Position numbers and translations under genes: made by a program. Below the pieces are notes generated by a model. The model was not told where the DNA came from, searched no databases, and saw nothing but the letters and a program-made list of their open reading frames with translations. Positions 47,967 to 60,089 of a stretch of DNA of 64,000 nt are shown in pieces. Source of the stretch: Hydractinia symbiolongicarpus (lineage: Eukaryota; Cnidaria; Hydrozoa; Anthoathecata; Hydractiniidae); the NCBI RefSeq assembly GCF_029227915.1, contig NC_079875.1, positions 2,852,001 through 2,916,000 on the forward strand, written 5' to 3'. How positions within the stretch are numbered: the first letter of the stretch is position 1; each line of letters begins with the position of its first letter.

Positions 47967-48370
47967 GATTGATGCCGCAGTAAAAAATGACTTATTTATC
48001 TAAATTTTTAAATGAAGTGCTACTACTTATCTAAATTTTTAATTATAGCGCTACCACAGCGCCCAATTTAATCGCTGAGTTCCAGCAATCAAGTCAAATT
48101 AAGAAGAATTTTATTTCTTTGGCTCCAATTGTGTCATTTATCTCATTTATAAGGCCAATGTCCAAAATCAGTTCAATTAAGTCCCACATTCAATCGCTTC
48201 ACGGTTAAAAGCGTTGCAACCTAGTAATGTCAGAAAAATATCGCTAAATACATGTTGGTACGAATATGAGACGCAAGCGTTGTACCTGAAACGGACTGAT
48301 ACCGTTAGAAAGTTAATGAAATGTAGTTTTGGAAACTGTCTCTATTTTCTCAGCACGCACTAACGGCTAG
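47967..48370 (+). repeat. 404 bp monomer with a 32 bp internal duplication
   Basis: ACTTATTTATCTAAATTT at about 47990 is followed by GAAGTGCTACT and a second ACTTATCTAAATTTTTAATT at about 48024. This lengthens the monomer by 32 bp upstream of the GCGCTACCACAGCGC element. The anchor is also unusual (GATTGATGCCGCAG). The repeat sits in the AT-rich stretch just after the anchor. Confidence 0.88.
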
Positions 48371-48742
48371 GATTGGTCCAACAGTACAAATAGACTCATT
48401 TTTCTAAATCTTCAAATGAAACGCTGCCACAGCGCCCAGTGTAATCGCTGAGATACAGCAAGCATGTCATATTAAGAAGAATGTTACTTCTTAGAGTCTA
48501 ATTGTGTCATTTATCTCATTTATAAAGTCAAAGTCCAAAATCAGTTCAATTAAGTCTCACAGTCAATTGTTTCACTGTTAAAAGCGGTGCAAGCTAGTAA
48601 TGTCAGAAAAATATCGCTAAATACATGTTGATACGAATATGTGACGCAGTCGTTTTAACTCAAACGGATTGATACCGATAGAAATTTATGGAAATGTAAT
48701 TTTTGAAACAGTCTCTATTTCTTCACGCGCGCTAACGGCTAG

Positions 48743-49023
48743 GATTGATGCCGCAGTAAAAAATGACTTATTTATCTAAATTTTTAAATGAAGTGCTACT
48801 ACTTATATAAATTTTTAATTATAGCGCTACCACAGCGCCCAATTTGCTGAGATACAGCAATCATGTCAAAATAAGAAGAATGTTATTTTTCAGAGTCCAA
48901 ATGTGTCATTTATCTCATTTATAAAGTCAAAGTCCAAAATTAGTTCAATTAAGTCTCACAGAAAGTCCATGAAATGTAGTTTTTAAATCTGTCTCTATTT
49001 CTTCAGCGGGCACTAACGGCTAG
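48743..49023 (+). repeat. 281 bp monomer: 32 bp gain, 4 bp and 119 bp losses
   Basis: It shares the GATTGATGCCGCAG anchor and 32 bp duplication with 47967. It then has CCCAATTTGCTGAG, 4 bp shorter than CCCAATTTAATCGCTGAG. Near 48960 it reads CTCACAGAAAGTCCATG, skipping 119 bp of a normal monomer, from after CACAG to after CCGTTAG. The join falls on a shared AG. Arithmetic: 372+32-4-119=281. The lost part includes the ACTGT dyad arm, the CATGTTGG segment and the AACGG/CCGTT dyad. Confidence 0.9.
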
Positions 49024-50512
49024 GATTGGTCCCACAGTACAAATTGACTTAATTATCTAAATTTTTAAACAAAGCGCTGCCACAGCGCCCTGTGTAACTG
49101 CTAAGTTCCAGTAATCAAGTCAAAATAAGAAGAATGTTATTTTTCAGAGTCCAATTGTGTCATTTATCTCATTTATAAAGTCAATGTGCAAAAAAAGTTC
49201 AATTAAGTCCCACAGTCAAAATCTTCATTGTTAAAAGCGATGCAAGCTAGTAATGTCAGAAAATATCGCTAAATACATGTTGGTACGAATATGAGACGCA
49301 AGCGTTGTACCTGAAACGGACTGATACCGTTAGAAAGTTAATGAAATGTAGTTTTGGAAACTGTCTCTATTTTCTCAGCACGCGCTAACGGCTAGGATTG
49401 GTCCCACAGTAACAAATAGACTCATTTATCTAAATTTTTAAATGAAACGCTACCACAGCGCCCAGTGTAATCGCTGAGTTCCAGCAATCAAGTCAAATTA
49501 AGAAGAATTTTATTTCTTGGAGTCCAATTGTGTCATTTATCTCATTTGTAAGGTCAATGTCCAAAATCATTTCAATTAAGTCCCACATTCAATCGCTTCA
49601 CGGTTAAAAGCGTTGCAACCTAGTAATGTCAGAAGAACATCGTTAATACATGTTGGTACGATTATGTGACGCAACCGTTGCAACTCAAACGGACTGAGAC
49701 CGTTAGAAAGTCCATGAAATGTAGTTTTTAAATCTGTCTCTATTTCTTCAGCGGGCGCTAACGGCTAGGATTGGTCCCACAGTACAAATTGACTTAATTA
49801 TCTAAATTTTTAAACAAAGCGCTGCCACAGCGCCCAGTGTAACTGCAAAGTTCCAGTAATCAAGTCAAATTAGGAAGAATGTTATTTTTTGGTGTGCAAT
49901 TGTGTCATTTATCTCATTTAAAAAGTCAATGTGCAAAAAAGTTCAATTAAGTCCCACAGTCAAAATCTTCACTGTTAAAAGCGATGCAAGCTAGTAATGT
50001 CAGAAAATATCGCTAAATACATGTTGGTACGAATATGTGACGCCACCGTTGTAGCTTAAAAGGATTGATACCGTTAGAAATTCAATGAAATGTAGTTTAT
50101 GTAACTGTGTCTTTTTCCCCAGCGCGCGCTGACGGCTAGGATTGGTCCCACAGAAAAAAATGACTTATTTATCTAAACTTTTAAATAAAGCGCTATTATA
50201 GCGCCCAGTGTAATCGCTGAGTTCCAGCAATCAAGTCAAGTTAAGAATAAAGTTATTTCTTGGAGTACACTTGCCTCATTTGTTACATTCACAAGGACAA
50301 AGTCTAAAATCAGTTCAATTAAGTCTCACAGTCAATCGTTTCACTGTTAAAAGCGATGCAAGCTAGTAATGTCAGAAAAATATCGCTAAATACATGTTGG
50401 TACGAATATGAGACGCAAGCGTTGTACCTGAAACAGACTGATGCCGTTAGAAAGTCAATGAAATGTAGTTTTGAAAACTGTCTCTATTTTCTCAGCGCGC
50501 GCTAACGGCAAA

Positions 50513-52749
50513 GATTGGTCCCACAGTAACAAATGACTTATTTATCTAAATTTTTAAATGAAACGCTACCACAGCGCCCAGTGTAATCGCTGAGATACAG
50601 CAATCATGTCAAATTAAGAAGAATGTTATTTTTTAGAGACCAATTGTGTCATTTATCTCAATTATAAAGTCAAAGTCCAAAATCAGTTCAATTAAGTCTC
50701 ACAGTCAATCGTTTCACTGTTAAAAGTGGTGCAAGCTAGTAATGTCAGAAACATATCGCTGAATACATATTGGTAAGAATGTGAGACGCAAGCGTTGTAC
50801 CTGAAACGAACTCATACCGTTAGAAAGACAATGAAATGTAGTTTTGGAAACTGTCTGTATTTTCTCAGCGCGCGCTAACAGCTAGTATTGGTCCCACAGT
50901 AACAAATGACTTTTTTTTCTAAATTTTTAAAGGAAACTCTACCACTGCGCCCATTGTAATCGCTTAGATACAGCAATCATGTCAAATTAAGAAGAATGTT
51001 ATTTTTTAGATTCCAATTGTGTCATTTATCTCATTTATAAAGTCAAAGTCCAAAATCAGTTCAATTAAGTCTCACAGTCAATCGTTTCACTGTTAAAAGC
51101 GATGCAAGCTAGTAATGTCAGAAAAATATCGCTAAATACATGTTGGTACGAATATGAGACGCAAGCGTTGTACCTGAAACAGACTGATGCCGTTAGAAAG
51201 TCAATGAAATGTAGTTTTGAAAACTGTCTCTATTTTCTCAGCGCGCGCTAACGGCAAAGATTGGTCCCACAGTAACAAATGACTTATTTATCTAAATTTT
51301 TAAATGAAACGCTACCACAGCGCCCAGTGTAATCGCTGAGATACAGCAATCATGTCAAATTAAGAAGAATGTTATTTTTTAGAGTCCACTTGTGTCATTT
51401 ATCTCAATTATAAAGTCAAAGTCCAAAATCAGTTCAATTAAGTCTCACAGTCAATCGTTTCACTGTTAAAAGTGGTGCAAGCTAGTAATGTCAGAAACAT
51501 ATCGCTGAATACATATTGGTACGAATGTGAGACGCAAGCGTTGTACCTGAAACGAACTCATACCGTTAGAAAGTCAATGAAATGTAGTTTTGGAAACTGT
51601 CTGTATTTTCTCAGCGCGCGATAACAGCTAGTATTGGTCCCACAGTAACAAATGACTTTTTTTTCTAAATTTTTAAAGGAAACTCTACCACTGCGCCCAT
51701 TGTAATCGCTTAGATACAGCAATCATGTCAAATTAAGAAGAATGTTATTTTTTAGATTCCAATTGTGTCATTTGTTACATTCACAAGGACAAAGTCTAAA
51801 ATCAGTTTAATTAAGTCTCACAGTCAATCGTTTCAATGTTAAAAGCGATGCAAGCTAGTAATGTCAGAAAAATATCGCTAAATACATGTTGGTACGAATA
51901 TGAGACGCAAGCGTTGTACCTGAAACAGACTGATGCCGTTAGAAAGTCAATGAAATGTAGTTTAGAAAACTGTCTCTATTTTCTCAGCGCGCGCTAACGG
52001 CAAAGATTGGTCCCACAGTAACAAATGACTTATTTATCTAAATTTTTAAATGAAACGCTACCACAGCGCCCAGTGTAATCGCTGAGATACAGCAATCATG
52101 TCAAATTAAGAAGAATGTTATTTTTTAGAGTCCAATTGTGTCATTTATCTCAATTATAAAGTCAAAGTCCAAAATCAGTTCAATTAAGTCTCACAGTCAA
52201 TCGTTTCACTGTTAAAAGTGGTGCAAGCTAGTAATGTCAGAAACATATCGCTGAATACATATTGGTACGAATGTGAGACGCAAGCGTTGTACCTGAAACG
52301 AACTCATACCGTTAGAAAGTCAATGAAATGTAGTTTTGGAAACTGTCTGTATTTTCTCAGCGCGCGCTAACAGCTAGTATTGGTCCCACAGTAACAAATG
52401 ACTTTTTTTTCTAAATTTTTAAAGGAAACTCTACCACTGCGCCCATTGTAATCGCTTAGATACAGCAATCATGTCAAATTAAGAAGAATGTTATTTTTTA
52501 GATTCCAATTGTGTCATTTATCTCATTTATAAAGTCAAAGTCCAAAATCAGTTCAATTAAGTCTCACAGTCAATGGTTTACTGGTAAAAGCGATGCAACC
52601 TAGTAATATCAGAAACATATCGCTAAAAACATGTTGGTACACATATGTGACGCAACCGTTGAAACTCAAACGGACTGAGACCGTTAGAAAGTCAATGAAA
52701 TGTAATTTTGAAAACTGTCTCTATTTTCTCAGCTCGCGCTAACGGCTAG
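50513..52749 (+). repeat. Three 746 bp J-K dimers (Block V copy 1)
   Basis: J starts at 50513, 51259, 52005 (GGCAAAGATTGGTCCC). K starts at 50886, 51632, 52378 (TATTGG, GACTTTTTTTTCTAAATT, GCGCCCATTGTAATCGCTTAG). J ends in GAATGTGAGACGC and GAACTCATACC, while K ends in GAAACAGACTGATGCC. Both monomers are 373 bp and the last K is 372. It is a clean dimeric higher-order repeat nested inside the 6.27 kb unit. Confidence 0.9.
51771..51806 (+). repeat. Alternative-box patch inside the middle K monomer
   Basis: From 51771 the middle K reads TTTGTTACATTCACAAGGAC and AAAGTCTAAAATCAG instead of the common TATCTCATTTATAAAG form. The first and third K, and all three K of copy 2, have the common form. 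The identical tract, including the rare AAAGTCTAAAATC, is at 50279, exactly 1,492 bp (four monomers) to the left in the b-type monomer. It is either a conversion patch or the join of a four-monomer duplication; sequence to its right cannot separate the two. Confidence 0.82.
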
Positions 52750-54238
52750 GATTGGTCTCACAGTAACAAATGACTTATTTATCTAAATTTTTAAATGAAA
52801 CGCTACCACAGCGCCCAGTGTAATCGCTGAGTTCCAGCAATCAAGTCAAATTAAGAAGAATTTTATTTCTTGGAGACCAATTGTGTCATTTATCTCATTT
52901 GTAAGGTCAATGTCCAAAATCATTTCAATTAAGTCCCACATTCAATCGCTTCACGGTTAAAAGCGTTGCAACCTAGTAATGTCAGAAGAACATCGTTAAT
53001 ACATGTTGGTACGATTATGTGACGCAACTGTTGCAACTCAAACGGACTGAGACCGTTAGAAAGTCCATGAAATGTAGTTTTTAAATCTGTCTCTATTTCT
53101 TCAGCGGGCGCTAACGGCTAGGATTGGTCCCACAGTACGAATTGACTTAATTATCTAAATTTTTAAACAAAGCGCTGCCACAGCGCCCAGTGTAACTGCA
53201 AAGTTCCAGTAATCAAGTCAAATTAGGAAGAATGTTATTTTTTGGAGTCCAATTGTGTCATTTATCTCATTTAAAAAGTCAATTTGCAAAAAAAGTTCAA
53301 TTAAGTCCCACAGTCAAAATCTTCACGGTTAAAAGCGTTGCAACCTAGTAATGTCAGAAGAACATTGCTTAATACATGTTGGTACGAATATGTGACGCAA
53401 CCGTGGTTACTCAAACGGACTGATATCGTTAGAAAGTCCGTGAAATGTAGTTTTGAAATCTGTCTCTATTTCTTCAGCGGCCGCTAACGGTTAGGATTGG
53501 TTCCACAGTACAAATTGACTTAATTATCTAAATTTTTAAACAAAGCGCTGCCACAGCGCCCTGTGTAACTGCTAAGTTCCAGTAATCAAGTCAAATTAGG
53601 AAGAATGTTATTTTATGGAATGCAATTGTGTCATTTATCTCATTTATAAAGTCAATGTGCAAAAACCGTTCAATTAAGTCCCACAGTCAAAATCTTCACT
53701 GTTAAAAGCGATGCAAGCTAGTAATGTCAGAAAATATCGCTAAATACATGTTGGTACGAATGTGTGACGCAACCATTGTAGCTTAAAGGGACTGATACAG
53801 TTAGAAATTCAATGAAATGTAGTTTTGGAAACTGTCTCTCTTTTATAGGCGCGCGCTAACGGCTAGGATTGGTCCCACAGTAAAAAATGGCTTATTTATC
53901 TAAATTTTTATTTAAAGCGCTACCACAGCGCCCAGTGTAATCGCTGAGTTCCAGCAATCAAGTCAAATTAAGAAGAATGTTACCTTTTAGAGTCCAATTG
54001 TGTCATTTATCTCATTTATAAAGTCAAAGTCCACAACCAGTTCAATTAAGTCTCACAGTCAATCGTTTCACTGTTAAAAGCGGTGCAAGCTAGTAATGTC
54101 AGAAAAATATCGCTAAATACATGTTGGTACGAATATGTGACGCAGCCGTTTTAACTCAAACGGATTGATACCGATAGAAATGTATAGAAATGTAATTTTT
54201 GAAACAGTCTCTATTTCTTCACGCGCGCTAACGGCTAG

Positions 54239-54642
54239 GATTGATGCCGCAGTAAAAAATGACTTATTTATCTAAATTTTTAAATGAAGTGCTACTACTT
54301 ATCTAAATTTTTAATTATAGCGCTACCACAGCGCCCAATTTAATCGCTGAGTTCCAGCAATCAAGTCAAATTAAGAAGAATTTTATTTCTTGGGCTCCAA
54401 TTGTGTCATTTATCTCATTTATAAGGCCAATGTCCAAAATCAGTTCAATTAAGTCCCACATTCAATCGCTTCACGGTTAAAAGCGTTGCAACCTAGTAAT
54501 GTCAGAAAAATATCGCTAAATACATGTTGGTACGAATATGAGACGCAAGCGTTGTACCTGAAACGGACTGATACCGTTAGAAAGTTAATGAAATGTAGTT
54601 TTGGAAACTGTCTCTATTTTCTCAGCACGCACTAACGGCTAG
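54239..54642 (+). repeat. 404 bp monomer, copy 2
   Basis: Partner of 47967 at offset 6,272 bp, with the same 32 bp internal duplication (GAAGTGCTACTACTTATC) and the same GATTGATGCCGCAG anchor. Because length and join are identical, it was copied with the block. Confidence 0.88.
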
Positions 54643-55014
54643 GATTGGTCCAACAGTACAAATAGACTCATTTTTCTAAATCTTCAAATGAAACGCTGCC
54701 ACAGCGCCCAGTGTAATCGCTGAGATACAGCAAGCATGTCATATTAAGAAGAATGTTACTTCTTAGAGTTTAATTGTGTCATTTATCTCATTTATAAAGT
54801 CAAAGTCCAAAATCAGTTCAATTAAGTCTCACAGTCAATTGTTTCACTGTTAAAAGCGGTGCAAGCTAGTAATGTCAGAAAAATATCGCTAAATACATGT
54901 TGATACGAATATGTGACGCAGTCGTTTTAACTCAAACGGATTGATACCGATAGAAATTTATGGAAATGTAATTTTTGAAACAGTCCCTATTTCTTCACGC
55001 GCGCTAACGGCTAG

Positions 55015-55295
55015 GATTGATGCCGCAGTAAAAAATGACTTATTTATCTAAATTTTTAAATGAAGTGCTACTACTTATCTAAATTTTTAATTATAGCGCT
55101 ACCACAGCGCCCAATTTGCTGAGATACAGCAATCATGTCAAAATAAGAAGAATGTTATTTTTCAGAGTCCAATTGTGTCATTTATCTCATTTATAAAGTC
55201 AAAGTCCAAAATTAGTTCAATTAAGTCTCACAGAAAGTCCATGAAATGTAGTTTTTAAATCTGTCTCTATTTCTTCAGCGGGCACTAACGGCTAG
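55015..55295 (+). repeat. 281 bp monomer, copy 2
   Basis: Partner of 48743 at offset 6,272 bp. It has the same 32 bp gain, 4 bp loss and 119 bp loss with the CTCACAGAAAGTCCATG join near 55232. Small differences from copy 1 are TTATCTAAAT for TTATATAAAT and GTCCAATTG for GTCCAAATG. Confidence 0.88.
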
Positions 55296-56784
55296 GATTG
55301 GTCCAACAGTACAAATTGACTTAATTATCTAAATTTTTAAACAAAGCGCTGCCACAGCGCCCTGTGTAACTGCTAAGTTCCAGTAATCAAGTCAAAATAA
55401 GAAGAATGTTATTTTTCAGAGTCCAATTGTGTCATTTATCTCATTTATAAAGTCAATGTGCAAAAAAAGTTCAATTAAGTCCCACAGTCAAAATCTTCAT
55501 TGTTAAAAGCGATGCAAGCTAGTAATGTCAGAAAATATCGCTAAATACATGTTGGTACGAATATGAGACGCAAACGTTGTACCTGAAACGGACTGATACC
55601 GTTTGAAAGTTAATGAAATGTAGTTTTGGAAACTGTCTCTATTTTCTCAGCACGCGCTAACGGCTAGGATTGGTCCCACAGTAACAAATAGACTCATTTA
55701 TCTAAATTTTTAAATGAAACGCTACCACAGCGCCCAGTGTAATCGCTGAGTTCCAGCAATCAAGTCAAATTAAGAAGAATTTTATTTCTTGGAGTCCAAT
55801 TGTGTCATTTATCTCATTTGTAAGGTCAATGTCCAAAATCATTTCAATTAAGTCCCACATTCAATCGCTTCACGGTTAAAAGCGTTGCAACCTAGTAATG
55901 TCAGAAGAACATCGTTAATACATGTTGGTACGATTATGTGACGCAACCGTTGCAACTCAAACGGACTGAGACCGTTAGAAAGTCCATGAAATGTAGTTTT
56001 TAAATCTGTCTCTATTTCTTCAGCGGGCGCTAACGGCTAGGATTGGTCCCACAGTACAAATTGACTTAATTATCTAAATTTTTAAACAAAGCGCTGCCAC
56101 AGCGCCCAGTGTAACTGCAAAGTTCCAGTAATCAAGTCAAATTAGGAAGAATGTTATTTTTTGGTGTCCAATTGTGTCATTTATCTCATTTAAAAAGTCA
56201 ATGTGCAAAAAAGTTCAATTAAGTCCCACAGTCAAAATCTTCACTGTTAAAAGCGATGCAAGCTAGTAATGTCAGAAAATATCGCTAAATACATGTTGGT
56301 ACGAATATGTGACGCCACCGTTGTAGCTTAAAAGGATTGATACCGTTAGAAATTCAATGAAATGTAGTTTATGTAACTGTGTCTTTTTCCCCAGCGCGCG
56401 CTGACGGCTAGGATTGGTCCCACAGAAAAAAATGACTTATTTATCTAAACTTTTAAATAAAGCGCTATTATAGCGCCCAGTGTAATCGCTGAGTTCCAGC
56501 AATCAAGTCAAGTTAAGAATAAAGTTATTTCTTGGAGTACACTTGCCTCATTTGTTACATTCACAAGGAAAAAGTCTAAAATCAGTTCAATTAAGTCTCA
56601 CAGTCAATCGTTTCACTGTTAAAAGCGATGCAAGCTAGTAATGTCAGAAAAATATCGCTAAATACATGTTGGTACGAATATGAGACGCAAGCGTTGTACC
56701 TGAAACAGACTGATGCCGTTAGAAAGTCAATGAAATGTAGTTTTGAAAACTGTCTCTATTTTCTCAGCGCGCGCTAACGGCAAA

Positions 56785-59021
56785 GATTGGTCCCACAGTA
56801 ACAAATGACTTATTTATCTAAATTTTTAAATGAAACGCTACCACAGCGCCCAGTGTAATCGCTGAGATACAGCAATCATGTCAAATTAAGAAGAATGTTA
56901 TTTTTTAGAGTCCAATTGTGTCATTTATCTCAATTATAAAGTCAAAGTCCAAAATCAGTTCAATTAAGTCTCACAGTCAATCGTTTCACTGTTAAAAGTG
57001 GTGCAAGCTAGTAATGTCAGAAACATATCGCTGAATACATATTGGTACGAATGTGAGACGCAAGCGTTGTACCTGAAACGAACTCATACCGTTAGAAAGT
57101 CAATGAAATGTAGTTTTGGAAACTGTCTGTATTTTCTCAGCGCGCGCTAACAGCTAGTATTGGTCCCACAGTAACAAATGACTTTTTTTTCTAAATTTTT
57201 AAAGGAAACTCTACCACTGCGCCCATTGTAATCGCTTAGATACAGCAATCATGTCAAATTAAGAAGAATGTTATTTTTTAGATTCCAATTGTGTCATTTA
57301 TCTCATTTATAAAGTCAAAGTCCAAAATCAGTTCAATTAAGTCTCACAGTCAATCGTTTCACTGTTAAAAGCGATGCAAGCTAGTAATGTCAGAAAAATA
57401 TCGCTAAATACATGTTGGTACGAATATGAGACGCAAGCGTTGTACCTGAAACAGACTGATGCCGTTAGAAAGTCAATGAAATGTAGTTTTGAAAACTGTC
57501 TCTATTTTCTCAGCGCGCGCTAACGGCATAGATTGGTCCCACAGTAACAAATGACTTATTTATCTAAATTTTTAAATGAAACGCTACCACAGCGCCCAGT
57601 GTAATCGCTGAGATACAGCAATCATGTCAAATTAAGAAGAATGTTATTTTTTAGAGTCCAATTGTGTCATTTATCTCAATTATAAAGTCAAAGTCCAAAA
57701 TCAGTTCAATTAAGTCTCACAGTCAATCGTTTCACTGTTAAAAGTGGTGCAAGCTAGTAATGTCAGAAACATATCGCTGAATACATATTGGTACGAATGT
57801 GAGACGCAAGCGTTGTACCTGAAACGAACTCATACCGTTAGAAAGTCAATGAAATGTAGTTTTGGAAACTGTCTGTATTTTCTCAGCGCGCGCTAACAGC
57901 TAGTATTGGTCCCACAGTAACAAATGACTTTTTTTTCTAAATTTTTAAAGGAAACTCTACCACTGCGCCCATTGTAATCGCTTAGATACAGCAATCATGT
58001 CAAATTAAGAAGAATGTTATTTTTTAGATTCCAATTGTGTCATTTATCTCATTTATAAAGTCAAAGTCCAAAATCAGTTCAATTAAGTCTCACAGTCAAT
58101 CGTTTCACTGTTAAAAGCGATGCAAGCTAGTAATGTCAGAAAAATATCGCTAAATACATGTTGGTACGAATATGAGACGCAAGCGTTGTACCTGAAACAG
58201 ACTGATGCCGTTAGAAAGTCAATGAAATGTAGTTTTGAAAACTGTCTCTATTTTCTCAGCGCGCGCTAACGGCATAGATTGGTCCCACAGTAACAAATGA
58301 CTTATTTATCTAAATTTTTAAATGAAACGCTACCACAGCGCCCAGTGTAATCGCTGAGATACAGCAATCATGTCAAATTAAGAAGAATGTTATTTTTTAG
58401 AGTCCAATTGTGTCATTTATCTCAATTATAAAGTCAAAGTCCAAAATCAGTTCAATTAAGTCTCACAGTCAATCGTTTCACTGTTAAAAGTGGTGCAAGC
58501 TAGTAATGTCAGAAACATATCGCTGAATACATATTGGTACGAATGTGAGACGCAAGCGTTGTACCTGAAACGAACTCATACCGTTAGAAAGTCAATGAAA
58601 TGTAGTTTTGGAAACTGTCTGTATTTTCTCAGCGCGCGCTAACAGCTAGTATTGGTCCCACAGTAACAAATGACTTTTTTTTCTAAATTTTTAAAGGAAA
58701 CTCTACCACTGCGCCCATTGTAATCGCTTAGATACAGCAATCATGTCAAATTAAGAAGAATGTTATTTTTTAGATTCCAATTGTGTCATTTATCTCATTT
58801 ATAAAGTCAAAGTCCAAAATCAGTTCAATTAAGTCTCACAGTCAATGGTTTACTGGTAAAAGCGATGCAACCTAGTAATATCAGAAACATATCGCTAAAT
58901 ACATGTTGGTACACATATGTGACGCAACCGTTGAAACTCAAACGGACTGAGACCGTTAGAAAGTCAATGAAATGTAGTTTTGAAAACTGTCTCTATTTTC
59001 TCAGCTCGCGCTAACGGCTAG
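56785..59021 (+). repeat. Three 746 bp J-K dimers (Block V copy 2)
   Basis: J at 56785, 57531, 58277 and K at 57158, 57904, 58650. The second and third J read GGCATAGATTGG where the first and the copy 1 J monomers read GGCAAAGATTGG. This shows local exchange among dimers within copy 2 after the block was duplicated. Confidence 0.88.
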
Positions 59022-60089
59022 GATTGGTCTCACAGTAACAAATGACTTATTTATCTAAATTTTTAAATGAAACGCTACCACAGCACCCAGTGTAATCGCT
59101 GAGTTCCAGCAATCAAGTCAAATTAAGAAGAATTTTATTTCTTGGAGACCAATTGTGTCATTTATCTCATTTGTAAGGTCAATGTCCAAAATCATTTCAA
59201 TTAAGTCCCACATTCAATCGCTTCACGGTTAAAAGCGTTGCAACCTAGTAATGTCAGAAGAAAATCGTTAATACATGTTGGTACGATTATGTGACGCAAC
59301 TGTTGCAACTCAAACGGACTGAGACCGTTAAAAAGTCCATGAAATGTAGTTTTTAAATCTAGCTCTATTTTTTCAGCTGGCGCTAACGACTAGGATTGGT
59401 CCCACAGTAACAAATGACTTATTTATCTAAATTTTTAAATGAAACGCTACCACAGCGCCCAGTGTAATCGCTGAGATACAGCAATCATGTCAAATTAAGA
59501 AGAATGTTATTTTTTAGAGTCCAATTGTGTCATTTATCTCAATTATAAAGTCAAAGTCCAAAATAAGTTCAATTAAGTCTCACAGTCAATCGTTTCACTG
59601 TTAAAAGTGGTGCAAGCTAGTAATGTCAGAAACATATCGCTGAATACATATTGGTACGAATGTGAGACGCAAGCGTTGTACCTGAAACGAACTCATACCG
59701 TTAGAAAGTCAATGAAATGTAGTTTTGGAAACTGTCTCTATTTTCTCAGCGCGCGCTAACAGCTAGTATTGGTCCCACAGTAACAAATGACTTATTTATC
59801 TAAATTTTTAAAGGAAACTCTACCACTGCGCCCAGTGTAATCGCTGAGATACAGCAATCATGTCAAATTAAGAAGAATGTTATTTTTTAGAGTCCAATTG
59901 TGTCATTTATCTCATTTATAAAGTCAAAGTCCAAAATCAGTTCAATTAAGTCTCACAGTCAATCGTTTCACTGTTAAAAGCGATGCAAGCTAGTAATGTC
60001 AGAAAAATATCGCTAAATACATGTAGGTACGAATATGAGACGCAAGCGTTGTACCTGAAACGGACTGATACCGTTAGAAAGTTAATGAA

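Larger units (their letters stand above)
46740..53324 (+). repeat. Block V copy 1
   Basis: Monomer starts: 46913, 47285, 47595, 47967, 48371, 48743, 49024, 49396, 49769, 50140, 50513, 50886, 51259, 51632, 52005, 52378, 52750, 53122. Several are related to Block I types: 46913, 47595, 49024, 49769 and 53122 to a; 47285 to f; 48371 to c; 50140 to b. The unit opens with ACGGTTAAAAGCGTTGCAAC and AGAAGAACATTGC near 46745, repeated near 53325. Confidence 0.85.
46740..59393 (+). repeat. Block V: tandem pair of ~6.27 kb units
   Basis: Fifteen monomer starts from 47967 to 53122 have partners exactly 6,272 bp to the right (54239 to 59394). The offset is 6,582 bp for the first part (46913 with 53495, 47285 with 53867), because copy 1 holds 310 bp more there. 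Each unit contains a 404 bp monomer, a 281 bp monomer and three 746 bp dimers. Differences between copies are few by eye, for example CTTTGGCTCC/CTTGGGCTCC near 48120/54392 and TTATATAAAT/TTATCTAAAT near 48805/55077. The second copy ends at about 59394, where several changes cluster (CTAGCTCTATTTTTTCAG). Confidence 0.88.
53325..59393 (+). repeat. Block V copy 2
   Basis: Monomer starts: 53495, 53867, 54239, 54643, 55015, 55296, 55668, 56041, 56412, 56785, 57158, 57531, 57904, 58277, 58650, 59022. It lacks the 310 bp truncated monomer of copy 1 and keeps all other odd-length monomers, so the 404 and 281 bp forms predate the duplication. Confidence 0.86.
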
